Shown here: positions 36,614 through 48,300 of the stretch, piece by piece
Layout: each line of letters starts with the position of its first letter
How positions within the stretch are numbered: the first letter of the stretch is position 1
Source: Bradysia coprophila
Lineage: Eukaryota; Arthropoda; Insecta; Diptera; Sciaridae
Length of the DNA: 64,000 bases
Direction of reading: 5' to 3'
Assembly (NCBI RefSeq): GCF_014529535.1
Contig: NW_023503373.1
Span: 2,604,001 to 2,668,000, forward strand
Translations under genes and position numbers: made by a program
Notes under the pieces: model-generated
Told to the model about the DNA's origin: nothing
Databases searched by the model: none
The model's input: the letters and a program-made list of their open reading frames with translations, nothing else

Positions 36614-36896
36614 CAAGGTAAATATAGTGAGGAGGTAATGCCATATACAATCGAATCAGATGTGCAGTGGCACGAAAGTTTGCTATAAACGCCATCTCTC
36701 CCTGTCTTTAAAATAACAAAATTGCTTAGAAACCTGGGCCATCTGTTTTGTGATAGGCACAACATTTTGTGAAACACAAGTAAATCTTAGTCAACCATTT
36801 AAAAAAAAAGATGTCAGTGGCAACGAACTATTGTGCTAGGCCGCGCGTCTGAATGGCATTACCTCTCCGCCCATATATTTACCTTGGAGCTACCCA
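36614..36896. mobile_element. MITE with perfect 8-bp target duplication (hAT-like)
   Basis: The inverted ends begin CAAGGTAAATATA and match for about 38 bases with gaps (both sides contain GAGGTAATGCCAT or its complement). The direct repeat GAGCTACC lies directly outside at 36606-36613 and 36897-36904. The 8-bp duplication and the CA start fit a hAT-derived MITE. Confidence 0.8.
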
Positions 36897-36904
36897 AAAA
36901 CGAT

Positions 36905-38800
36905 TTACTAGTGTACATTCAAGTCTAGCATACATTTAGGCGAAATATAAATTAAGTGTTCCTCAGAGAGTATTTGGATACTTCAAGGTGTGGTTCAGAA
37001 GTCACATTAAGCTGGTGGTCAGGTTATTGCTCGTAAGGTCATGAGATCTCTAAACGAACAGATTAATTCAAATCAACCGTTTCTTCAATAAGTCTTGATA
37101 CAAATTGAATCGTGCAAATACTATCTTGATTACTAATAACCCTTTACGTTCGTAATTATGGCAGAATAATGATATCGTTATTATTATGGATCGTCCAAAA
37201 ATTGGTACATACAAAAACTTATCGATTTTTCTGATTGATGACCGGGGACCGAACAATTTTAATTACAATATTCAGAATAAAGGTGAATCGCAATTGAGCA
37301 GACAGCTTATATACACCTTTTAGTGTTATAAAGTGGCCCATCGCTTCACCGGCTTTTATTAATTTTACGACATCATTAATGTTGACAGACTGACCAATCA
37401 AAAATTTAATAGAAAATCATCAAATTTTTAATAATTCTTTGTCGGGTGATTGCAAAAAATACAAAACATATTCGTTGTTACACAAAAGGATGCTAAAATC
37501 AATGAAGAAAAATTACACACATATGGAATGCTGTTTTTATCTAGAGAAATATGTGGTAAATAATGTAAGAGCATCCGTCTACGAAGTATAGTGTCGACGT
37601 ATTATATGCAAGGATGGATCAATAAAATCCTTTGAAAGTTTTACATCTTTACATGCATTTCTTATATTTACTTTTTGTTGTGCACTTCTACCATCTAAAA
37701 ACCTATGTTTTCATGGATTTAGCAACTATATCCATTATAATATACATTAACTAATGCACAATGTACAACACGTCGTAATATTTATAACAATAATTGACAT
37801 GCTTTATAGATAAACAATAAGAATAAATCTGTACAATATGAACAATAGAAAAGAAAAAAACAGAATAGACTTACCACTGTCAAACCTCAAAAACGTAGCA
37901 CCTGATTCCGTTATAAAATTATAGAAAAATGAAATTTTTCACTTGATATTCAACACAAAATCACATCCACTTCAATTTAAAAGAACTCTAAATCCGTTCA
38001 GTAATTGTTCCACAAAATTACAGGTCACCGTTAAAACCTCGGCGCCAGTTGAACAAGATACACAATTTTTATTTTTTATCTAAATTTCGACGAGCACTAC
38101 GTTTCACACTTTTACCCTTCGTTACGATAGGAAGTACACTGAATATGGTTGCAAATATTCTATCTGTTGGAAGTCGCGTGCTTCAAAATTCGTACATTCT
38201 ATATATCAACCCGTATATAGATCGTTGGTATATACATATAAATCAGTAAATCGGTAGACTTTTGTTCGATGCTTTATATACACACTCTAGTTGTAAGAGT
38301 ACAAATCTGTTGTGAAATTAACAATTTGACTTCGGTACTTCGGTTTACTCATACATCGTATTCTTTGTAGCTTGGATATATTTTAGGATGATTTAATATA
38401 AGAAAAGATTTTCATTCATTCATGGTCTCGATGGTGTGTGGATTGGATATACCCAAAAAAATCACTATAAAGGAGAAACATCTTCACGCACGTAATACAT
38501 GAAAGACTAACAAACGGCACGCATGCAAAATGTGTCTGTGTTGAAAAAGGGGCTCGTCTTTGGTTGTGTTAAAAAGTCGCATGATGCAATGTTTATTGAA
38601 GGTTAAAAGGACACAATTGTGTTCGGGGGGTGTTTACGCACGTGTATAAAATGTTACGTCATCTTTTTTGAAAGGGTCCATGAAATGATGAAATTCGAAC
38701 TGAATGAAAGTTTTTTGTTTGCTAAATTTTCCCTCGTCAACAGAACTTTTATTGCTTCATACTGGTCAATAATTTCTATAATAAATAGAGAATAGTTATT
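36905..38800. other. Mostly gene-free stretch with one candidate untranslated exon
   Basis: No coding region. On the minus strand, a strong donor GTAAGT at 37874-37869 follows a mixed-composition segment of about 180 bases (37875-38058). This could be a non-coding first exon of the sugar transporter about 13.5 kb downstream. The evidence is only the donor and composition, so this is a guess. Confidence 0.25.
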
Positions 38801-39900
38801 TACATAACGAGGGATTCGTGTGTGATAATAGTATTTTTTAGTATTTTACATGCTACATGCGTCGAAAACCGTACTTTTCATGTTTTAAGCACTACTTTAG
38901 ACGCCCTCAGCATGTAAAATCCATTACATAACTCGGGATAAAAGTGAAAAGTCTCGTTTTCATGTGTTTATTGACCTCGGCTTCGCCTCGGATCAACAAA
39001 ATTCACACGAAAACTCTACTTTTAATCTTTTTATCCCTAGTTATGTAAAATACTATTTCGAAGGGGCTCGCAAAAGAAAAATTCACTGTCGCCGCACCTA
39101 AGAGGTAAAATAACTTGCATAATTGTGCGGAAATCGTTGTTTTGACTCGTGTGGTTGTATGCTGAGCCAAAGGTGACTCCACACTCTTCAAAACAACGAT
39201 TTTCCGCGCAAGTATTGTTTTCCCTAGGTGAGTAATAAGCCACTTTCGACCCTAGGGAAAACAGAAGCATGTAAATATCGTTTATGCCACTCAGCATCAT
39301 CACATGCAAAATTTGCAAACTTTAGATGCCTCTGTGGCATAAAACGTTGTATGCAACTGGATGCAAAGGACTTTATTAGGCTCAAGATGTGTATACAAGT
39401 CTAGAGTCTAATAAAGAGTTTTGCACCTCGATTGCATAAATAACTATTTCACAATTCAGCATCATAATGTGCTAAAAATACACACTTTAGATGCATTTGT
39501 TGCGAAAAACGTTAGCGACCAAAATTAGTGCTAAATAAAGGATCTGCACTAGGTGGCATACATTACTATATCACCGATTTGGCGTACAACGTTTTTCGCA
39601 AATAGTAGACCAAATAATTTACCTCTAGTCACAGAGTTGAGAAAATTTATTTTCAAGTTATACATCTAGTGACTAAATAGTTATTTTCCTAACTAGTATT
39701 GAAATATCGCGCCTTCGTCGCTCATTTCCCACGTCGTTTAGGAAAATGGTTGTTCCTAACTTAAAGCATTTTAGCATGCGTTAGGAAAATAACTATTATG
39801 CAACAAGTTGTGAAAAGTTGTTGCATACAACGTTTTTTGCAACAAGCGGCGAAAAGTGAACTTACCACAAAATTGCTTGATTTGAAATTGAGTTAAATTT
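38800..39900. repeat. Cluster of nested palindromes and diverged tandem units
   Basis: It holds a foldback at 38924-39048 (TTACATAACT arms, GC-rich tip identical to 2233-2251); an inverted pair at about 39111-39216 around GCGGAAATCGTTGTTTTGA; two diverged tandem units at about 39280-39452 and 39453-39580 sharing CAGCATCAT and TTAGATGC motifs; and an inverted pair at 39676-39797 built on TAGTTATTTTCCTAAC. Variants of ACAACGTTTTTCGCAA recur four times. No coding capacity. Confidence 0.65.
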
Positions 39901-40307
39901 AAATGTAATTGACTACAAATTTTTGAATGCATTCAGTGTACACCGTCGCAAATCTATCAATTTCTACTCGTACTTTTTCGAATTACTCGGTGGCATGAAC
40001 AAATAACTGTTGACTTTAGTATTCCTATCGTAATGTATTTGCGTCACTGTAATCGCTGGAAAATATTTTTCGACCTGAGATATTCATGTCACGGTTTCCC
40101 TTAGAAACTGCGCCAGATGAGATAACGATTATGAAGTAGACAAACAAAAACAAAATAGGGAAAATCAGACATAACAGATTATTCTTTACTATCAATTTGT
40201 AATCGTCCGTTACGCCCTTACTAACCCGAAGGTGACGGCGGTATTTCTACTCGTCAAAATAGAAATTGGAAATTTCCCTAGTAGAACTGCTCCGGAATAA
40301 TGTTTTT

Positions 40308-40546
40308 CGTGTTACAGTAATGTAAATGACTCTGCTCCGGAATAATGTCACCTATTTCTATCTCTTTTTAATCCAATTCAGTGAAAACATAAAACAAAGA
40401 CAAAGCGATGGAATATTTCCGTGAAACTTCCGTGGAATCATTCCATCGCTTTGTCTTTGTCTTGTGTATGCACTGAATTGAATTAAAAGGAGATAGAAAT
40501 AGGTGACATTATTCCGGAGCAGAGTCATTTACATTACTTTAACACG
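40308..40546. mobile_element. Near-perfect long palindrome, 239 bp
   Basis: Arms of about 105 bp are almost identical after reverse-complementing, with blocks such as CTGCTCCGGAATAATGTCAC and CAAAGACAAAGCGATGGAAT. A weaker extension reaches about 40270 and 40575 (CTAGTAGAA versus TTCGACTAG). An additional direct copy of CTGCTCCGGAATAATGT sits at 40288-40304. Confidence 0.8.
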
Positions 40547-40792
40547 TAAAACTACTTTCGACTAGAAAAATTACCATTAAATGAGTTTATCAAAAACTGA
40601 CAACAGCCTCTATATAAGCCTGACATGAGAGACCCGGGCTACATATTTTGCATATTGCTCGTCTGCGAAAGATTCAATGCCACTTCTCAGTTTTACCTAT
40701 ACGAAACCCCGTTCAAAGATAAAAGTACTGATTTCATTTCAAATCTGTTCTAGTGCCTCTGTGTACAGCATGTTGTGTCTAGGAATTCACAA

Positions 40793-41325
40793 TAGGGGAA
40801 TTCCGTTCATTTTATTTATACTGAGTATATCGCGTATATTCTGATGAGTATATCCAGTATATCGAGTATAAGTCGCACGTGTAGCCACATGTAGAAAAAT
40901 GAAATTTTTTACGCGATGGATTTCGATCAAACAACATGCCAGTGTATAGCTTGTGATCTCAGGAGTCTGGCAAGGTAATTAGTTTTTCAATAGGACCAAT
41001 ATCGGCTGAGCGATAAGACTTTGGAAAATGTTTGTTTTTGTATGCGATTGGCACATGATTTCATAGTCTTATCGCTAAGCCGATATTAGTCCGATTGAAA
41101 AACTAATTACCTTGCCAGACTCCTGAGATCGCAAGCTACACACTGGCATTTTGTTTGATCGAAATCCGTCGCGTAAAAAATTTCATTTTTCTAAATGAGG
41201 CGGTTATCAAACAAATGCGACTTATACTCGATATACGGAATATACGAAGATATACTCGATATACTGGATATACTCAGAATATACGCGATATACTCAGTAT
41301 AAATAAAATGAACGGAATTCCCCTA
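40793..41325. mobile_element. Palindromic MITE, 533 bp (mariner-like by TA ends)
   Basis: The inverted ends read TAGGGGAATTCCGTTCATTT; arms of about 250 bp include ATAC.GAGTATATC-type short tandem words and a well-matched inner block (GGCAAGGTAATTAGTTTTTC). TA flanks both GGGG ends, consistent with a TA target. The arms are young enough to match over most of their length. No transposase. Confidence 0.75.
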
Positions 41326-41680
41326 ATATATCAGAAAATTTCATCAATATAATGGTATGAAATTTGACGCTTCTGCATCACGAAAAATGTCTCCACAAAA
41401 GATTCACCTGAGTCTTTCTTCCATATAGTAGTCAAGAAATAGCTATTAGAGTGGATTTTCAACCGCTAAAATTTGTAAATGTTTCTCTTCCCACTGAGTG
41501 TCTCCATCTGTTGGATTGTTATGATATTACACCAACAGTAAAATGACATTCGATCGAGGTGATAAGGAAACGTCACCATAACTCAGAAATTCATTCATGT
41601 TTTTGCTGCTACTGAGTGTCTAATTAGTCGAATTAGTGAGATATTTAACTGATTGTAGTAATTCAAATAAATAATTTACG
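41326..41680. other. 5' flank of EMC8
   Basis: About 355 bp separate the palindromic MITE from the EMC8 start codon. No TATA box or initiator that I would defend. It should contain the promoter and 5' UTR. Confidence 0.35.
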
Positions 41681-42391
41681 ATGTCGGACGTAAAAGTTTC
41701 CTCGCGAGCATACACAAAAATAATTCTTCATGCAGCAAAGTACCCACACGCTGCCGTAAATGGTATTCTGTTAGCACCGAAAGATAAGTCGAAAAACCAA
41801 TACATCATCGATGCCATTCCTCTATTTCATCAGTGCCTAAACGTGACACCTATGGCAGAAGTGGCCTTAGTTCAGGTAATTTAATTGATGCAAACAGTCG
41901 TAATGTCATAATCCACACTGTTATATCAAAGGTGGAAGCAATGGCTGCACAGGAAGGTTTACAAATTGCTGGTTACTATGCGGCTGCAGAGAATTTCAAT
42001 GAAAATAGCATTGAAAAAATTCCCGGCGCCCGAGTCGCTGAGAAAATATCCGAACAGATAGGGAATGCTCTTTGCGTCATGGTATATGAGCCGATGAATT
42101 TGATAGATCCCAAAACTTACCTGACTACAATTTTAGGTCGACAATAAATCAATGAGCTTGAACATGGATCGTCCGGCAATAAAGGTCTGGCAAAACGTGG
42201 ACAGTCGTTGGGTGAAAACAAATTTCAGCTTAGACCTAAGTGAATCGACTTTGGATGCCGTATCGTCGCTGCTGCAGAAAGGCGCCATGAAAGATCTATC
42301 CGATTTCGACAATTATTTGGACAACGTTGAAAATGACTGGTTGAACGGTCACTTAAACAGAGATCTAAAGCAATTGCTAGCTATGTATTAG
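41681..42391 (+). CDS. EMC8: ER membrane protein complex subunit 8/9
   Basis: Subunit of the ER membrane complex, which inserts transmembrane segments of client proteins; EMC8/9 is its cytosolic-face MPN-fold subunit without metalloprotease activity. Exons: 41681-41875, 41932-42081, 42137-42391; 199 residues, as expected (about 200). Family signatures: YTKIILHAAKYPHAAVNGIL near the start, PLFHQCLNVTPMAEVAL, then GLQIAGYYAAAEN, VMVDN across the second intron, and the end DLSDFDNYLDNVENDWLN. Both introns are about 55 bp, GT-AG, phase 0. The start follows directly after ATAATTTACG. The gene converges with the zinc-finger gene, whose stop is about 390 bp away. Confidence 0.95.
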
Positions 42392-42781
42392 ATGTCATAG
42401 GATTTCATTCATCAATTGATTTTTACTGCATTTGTATTCGATAAGTGTGGAAGTACTAAATTATATCCAGTTCGATAGGGTTTGAATGGCAAGTGTTTCT
42501 TTTTCAATCAGAAGAATGAATATGCATAAAGTGTCCCTGACGAAGCAGCTGATGTACTACGGAAACGTAATTGAGAATTACAATGAACAAGATACAGTCA
42601 ATCAAAAACTTATTTCTGGTAAGTCAACTATCATCACAGATAGCCCTCTCAGTGTGTCCTTTGCTTATTCGAAAATGAACTTTTTATGGACAGAAAATTG
42701 AATTTAAACGTTTCGTCCCAAACGCCTTTAATCGCCTTCGTCTTGTGCTTACAAAAATTGTCGTCAATCAATTACAAACCG
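42392..42781. other. Convergent intergenic spacer
   Basis: It lies between two gene ends and should hold both 3' UTRs. No convincing polyadenylation hexamer was located. The open frame at 42486-42701 has no family features. Confidence 0.4.
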
Positions 42782-45350
42782 TCATGGTCCGGCGGATGCC
42801 CCGGCCTTCTTGCGTTCCAATTCGACTGGATGTGCTCGCTTGCGATGCGAGTACATATTCGCATTTGACCGGAACGTTTTCGTGCAAAACGTACACTTAT
42901 ACAGATCGGTGATGCCTGCGTGTATAGCCACATGCTCCTATTTAATACAAAGAGACGTACAAAAGTCATATGTTCCGTTCACCAAAAGAATGGCTTTCTG
43001 TACCTTTAGCACTTGCTGTTTTTTGAACATCTTACCGCATATTGTACATTCCAGTGATGCCACTCTATGTGCACTTCGTATATGAGCTCGAAGTGCACGT
43101 ATGTTACTAGACACTCGGCCACATACCTTCAAGAAATATTAGATTTAATCAAAGCCAATACAACACCGATATAACCACGCACTCACCCCACAGGTCTCTG
43201 TTTTGCTGTTGTGCCAAAGGATATGCTTTTTCAAGCTATCTTTGTGCTTCAACCATTTTCCACACACATCGCATTGCACTTTCTGCGAAATGTTTGTGTG
43301 GAAGTTGATGTAGTGCTTTTCGTAGGACTTGCCAGATTTGAATGGTTTCGCACACAGTTCGCATATGTGTGAATGAATGTTGTGATGGACACGTTTTATG
43401 TGGCTTTTCAGAAATGAAACGTTCACAAACCTGAAAGGAATTGATGTCGGTTTTTTAAAAGGCGATCGAGTTAGACTGTATGTGCAGGCGGTCATACCTA
43501 AAACGGCACATGTGACACTCGAACTTCTTGTCTTCGTCCTTAACGTGATTAACTGAAAATATCAATTCATTAGTGACTAATAACGCGGAGGTCACTTCAA
43601 CGGGATATACCTTTCATATGAGACCTGAGTAAGTAGCTTTTAGCAAAGGATCTGATGTTAACCGGTGATGGAGTTGAAAAATTGAAGTTAGTGACGAGGA
43701 AAATTAACGAAATTGGAATTTTTTACCGTTTGCAAATATCACACTGAAATTGCCGTTCGTCTTCGGGCGAATGTACGTTACGAATGTGGTCACGAAGACT
43801 AATTTTATCTGTGCAGCATTTCTGACAAAATGTACATCTAAAACGGGAAAAAATCAAGCAAAGCAGCAGATTGAAAATTAGGCTCGTGATTACGAGCATA
43901 AGAATGGAAGGAAGAGAAACGTTCTGAAGGGAAGTTATAACCTCAAGAATTAACTCTGAATTTATGGCTGTGACGGAAGAGCTTGCCTTTCTTATTATTT
44001 AATTCTGTTCCTATCAAACTGATGCTGTATTTAAATCGCTTAAACAAAACCTTTCAACACTCACTTGAATGACTCCGGATCGTCGTGCCAGATGCAATGC
44101 TGTACCGCTTTGTACATTTTGAAAAATTTTCTGTCACAACAATACAAGTATCCTGCCTGATTATGGACTTTCAGGTGATGTAGTTGAGCATCACGGAATA
44201 GCGCATACGGTTCTGTGCACAAGTCACACTGCATTAGGAAGCGATTCCGGATCATTTCGTTTTCTTTGTCGAAATTAATTCGAGGTTTTCTGGTGGGTTT
44301 TTCCTCCGTTGATTCATTGTTGTGTCCCTTTCTCTGATGAGCGCTGAGATAATGTCGCTTTGAAAATGTTTTATCGCATCCATCACAACTGAATACTTTG
44401 TCGATTTCTGGAGCGTGACAAAGGTTTGAGTGATCGCGTAGTCTGTATTTGTCACTGAATGTCTTTGGGCACTGGGTACACCTAGAAATCAGATTTCAAG
44501 ATCTTAATATCAGACGACTGTAACGCAAATTCATGAATGTACTCACTTGAAACTATCTGGATTCTTGTGCCATTCACAATGTTGTAGCATGTGTTGAAGT
44601 CTGAAGAATTTTTTGCTGCAGCAAATCAGATATCCTTTGTCGAGATCATGAACTTCTTTGTAGTGCTGGTTTGTATCCCTATATGATGACAATATTACAT
44701 CGCAAAGATCACAGGCCATGTTGAAGTATTTAGATAAAAGTGATGAATGAGAATCGGTTTTGAATTTCTTCGTAAGTGTTTCTGCTGAGGTCGTTGTAGA
44801 TGCTACATTTTTACGTTTAAGTTGTTTGTTCTCTCTATCTAATGAATCTGAACTTGAAACACTGTCTTCTTCAGATTTAAAGTGGTCAGTGTCAGTGCTA
44901 CATGCGATATTATAGGACTCGTTTAAATCTTCTTTGATGTCGGCATCCGGATCAGCTTTAATAATATCAACCATTTCAATCTGTGCATCTACATCAATTG
45001 ATTTTATTTCGCGGACACATCTTTCTTCGTGTGTTGACTTGACGAAATCATAGAAGTGGTGGAAAGTTTCCACATTTTTCCAACAACCTCCACAAATATT
45101 CTTTTCATCTGATGTACTGGTAGAGCTGAGCTAATGGAAAAATATTTGTCTTTACAAATTCGCAGGACATTTGAAAAAGAAACATCAAATTTACTTCAAA
45201 CCAAAAGTGTTTTTGTAGAATAACTGCGATATTCAACTCAATTCCCTTCTTTCCGAATATCTCCACCAAATTGTCGTTCGTCTCCAGACATAATAGGCAA
45301 ATGTTTAAAGTGTTCAATTCATTCACAGAAATAAATTGTTTATTGTCCAT
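42782..45350 (-). CDS. ZAD C2H2 zinc-finger protein, probable transcription factor
   Basis: Nuclear DNA-binding protein of the arthropod ZAD family. Exons in transcript order: 45350-45195, 45130-44547, 44481-44065, 43837-43727, 43651-43611, 43552-43498, 43430-43187, 43126-43004, 42937-42782; 628 residues. The ZAD cysteines are C18, C21, C65 and C68, split by intron 1. An acidic linker follows, then about 12 regular C2H2 fingers and two irregular ones (CC rather than C..C). Exon 5 has only 41 bp; it completes the finger [20 protein letters not shown] with correct spacing. Exons 2 and 3 both end in a three-finger-like module finishing SFK with a GTGAGT donor, so an internal duplication is likely. 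The last finger ends [13 protein letters not shown]. The start is the ATG at 45350. Binding site and target genes are unknown. Confidence 0.9.
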
Positions 45351-48300
45351 CACTTATCTGCTCTTAATACCGTCAACACAAAAGTCAAACACAACGTGAA
45401 AAGATGGCTTGCGTACTCACCAAATCATATGTTCACAACAGTCGTGTGTTGAAAAAAATGACATCTCTATGCGTATATGCATTTATTTATACATTTACTA
45501 GCTCGACTGTTTATTGTACAGATATCTTATTTTGTAGCCAAGGTATTCAGATATAATAGTTCAATTATTTAATAGTTTGAACAATTGATACGAACAACAA
45601 AAGTGTATTTTCATCTGTCCAAAATCACTCATATCAGAGACCTCAGGTACAACTACCATACAAATATACCAACAAATTTTCTATGAACATTTTGAATGTC
45701 ATTTTTGTTATGATTCGCTAGACATTTTCATGTGTAATTTATACTACCCTTCAAGTAAATGTTCAGTCTGTACTCTGGCTTCTCTTCAGATATCGAATAA
45801 ATCTTTCGCCTTTTACTAAAGATTTCCGTGGAGAGGAGCACTCTAATGAGTCTAAACTCAATTTTTGTTATGGTCTGGTGAAAACTAGACCAAATTATTT
45901 GTTCAAAACACAAAAATTTCTCTTGATATTGCAAACGTAAGGTTGTTTATGGTTTGCTGATTGCCTTAGGTGGTGATAAATATTTAAATGGCTTATAATT
46001 GATACAAGTCATTTACGGGAAAGACTTCGAAAGTAATTTCATATTTTAGCTAACAGCGAATCATACATTTTATATTTGATATGTAATATGGTATTTTATG
46101 CATGCGTCGTGACACGAGTTATGGAAATGTGGTGAAGTCCTAGTGACTAAATAGGAGAGCATTTCTTCGCTTGGCTTGATAGTACTTCATCGAACATCGA
46201 TGCCTTAAGCTAATTGAGTTAATTAGTTGATAGGTGTAAGAGCCATTGGTTTAATTGAAAAAGAAACGAATTTATTTCTTCAGCTTTTGAACAATGAAAT
46301 ACGGCTATTCATCTGTTATCGATAACGACGACAAAAATCATGATAATGATGGGTAATATGGACACCTATATAGTAAAATGTATGTTAAAAAATTGAAGTA
46401 CAAGATTTGAAATCATCATATTAAAAATATTTTGATCGATGGAAGTAATAGACCCGATAACAATACTGGTCATATGGTCATAGATTTTTTGCGTTAAACA
46501 GCTGCAGCACCCTCGTTTCTTCCTGTTTCTGTAAAAAATAGAAGACAATGGTGACAATCCTATATATGTATGACCAAGTTCATTTTATAGTTCCAACGAG
46601 TTATTCGAAGCAAAAATCAATAACGGAGAGATCATCAACGAGCACCCTCAAGTACTCTGCTTTGTTTCATATGTCATTGAGTTGGGCATTGAATTTCTTT
46701 GAGCAAAATAGCATTGAATTGAATTATCACATTTGAAAAATACATTTTTATAGTAAAATTCTCCCATCCTTATAATTTCTGGATGATTTCTGGAAACTTT
46801 GAGAGTAACAAATTTGTCAGAGCTATCAATACTCGAGAATTTTGATTCAATAATCTTCTATATTGAAATCCTCACTTAAGAGAAGGTTTTCATTGCATTT
46901 TGGTCGAAACAGAAGAAAATTTTCGGTGCATTTTGGTCGTAAATCGATATGTGTTCAGTTAGGAAAGATTGATTATTGTATTTTGAGATAGAACTTTCTC
47001 GGAGTGTGCTCCGGAGTGTGGTTATACGTTATAATGACGCATTTCAAAAGTATTTTGATAGAGAATAAAGGAAGATTTTAAAGATTTTTAGTTGAAGTGG
47101 AGTGGACTGTATGTGAATCATTCATCCGAAGTGGTAAATATGCTTCTTCCTCACAATTGCTAAATTAAAACGCCATCTATCGTAAATCGTTTATAATTTT
47201 TGTCTTTTGTATTTATAATTATAATTACTAACTATTTTACAAAAATTGTCTTTCATTTCCCGTCGTCATTCATACAATATAATGTATTTAACATTAACTT
47301 AACTACAAATAATGATACAAAGGAAATATTCCAGAAAACAATAAAATGAATAATTCGAAATTTTTAAATACAAACAAGAGGCTGATGGCACCACTTTTGA
47401 TATTCACTTAATTATGTCTTTATTTTTTCTTCCTTTTTCCTTTCTTTCATTTCGTAATTTATTATTATTATTTTTTTGAAACATAAGGGGTATACATTTC
47501 AAGTGTAAAGAATTGATATAAATATTTTTCGAAAACAATTTTTTAAAGAAAATGATGAGCTTAATATGTTCCTAAGGTATAGTTTTCTTAACTGATAGTT
47601 CTAACAAGGAAAAAAGTGAAGCGATTCAGTTTATCTAAGGAAAACACAACATTACAACAACAACTAAATTGGGAGAAAACGATTTGGTATAAGCAAAAAA
47701 TTTTTAGTTTTTTTTTTCGTAATTTTTTTCATCTTTTTCAATTTTTCTCCTTCTTTTTCTTCTTTTTTTATTCTTTGGTGTGTTTGAACATTTAAATATA
47801 TACTTTAAATTTATATTTATGAGTATTTTTTTGTTTGTCTTGTCTTGTTTTGTTTATAAATATATATTTTAGTAATATATATAGATTATGTGTGATAGTA
47901 ATTTTAATGATAATTAATTAATTTATAATAATTTTCCTTATGAAGTTTTCACAAAAAGCAGAATACAAGATTGAGTATTTTTCTTTTAGGTTTTCCATTT
48001 TATTTTTCACCTGTCTCTCTTTCTCTCACACAGAAAATATATAGCTATCCCTTTTCATCTGGTTGATAGAATGTCTATTAATTTAGCGTATCTATTTATT
48101 AATTAGTGCTTTGCTATTTCGTTTTGTTTTTTTTTTTGTTTTTTTTCCTTTGTTCAGACAGATATATACTAAACTGATAACAATAACGCCAATTTAGTAT
48201 CATTTTTTCTTGAATGAAAAATACAAACCTTTTTTCAATGCGAAGAATATATTTATAACGATTAAATGACGAGATTAGATTATATACAAATTATACAGTT

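Noticed and set aside
43611-43636. 26-bp micro-exon in the zinc-finger gene
   Set aside because: It would give a finger five residues too short; the acceptor 15 bases upstream gives the correct C2H2 spacing.
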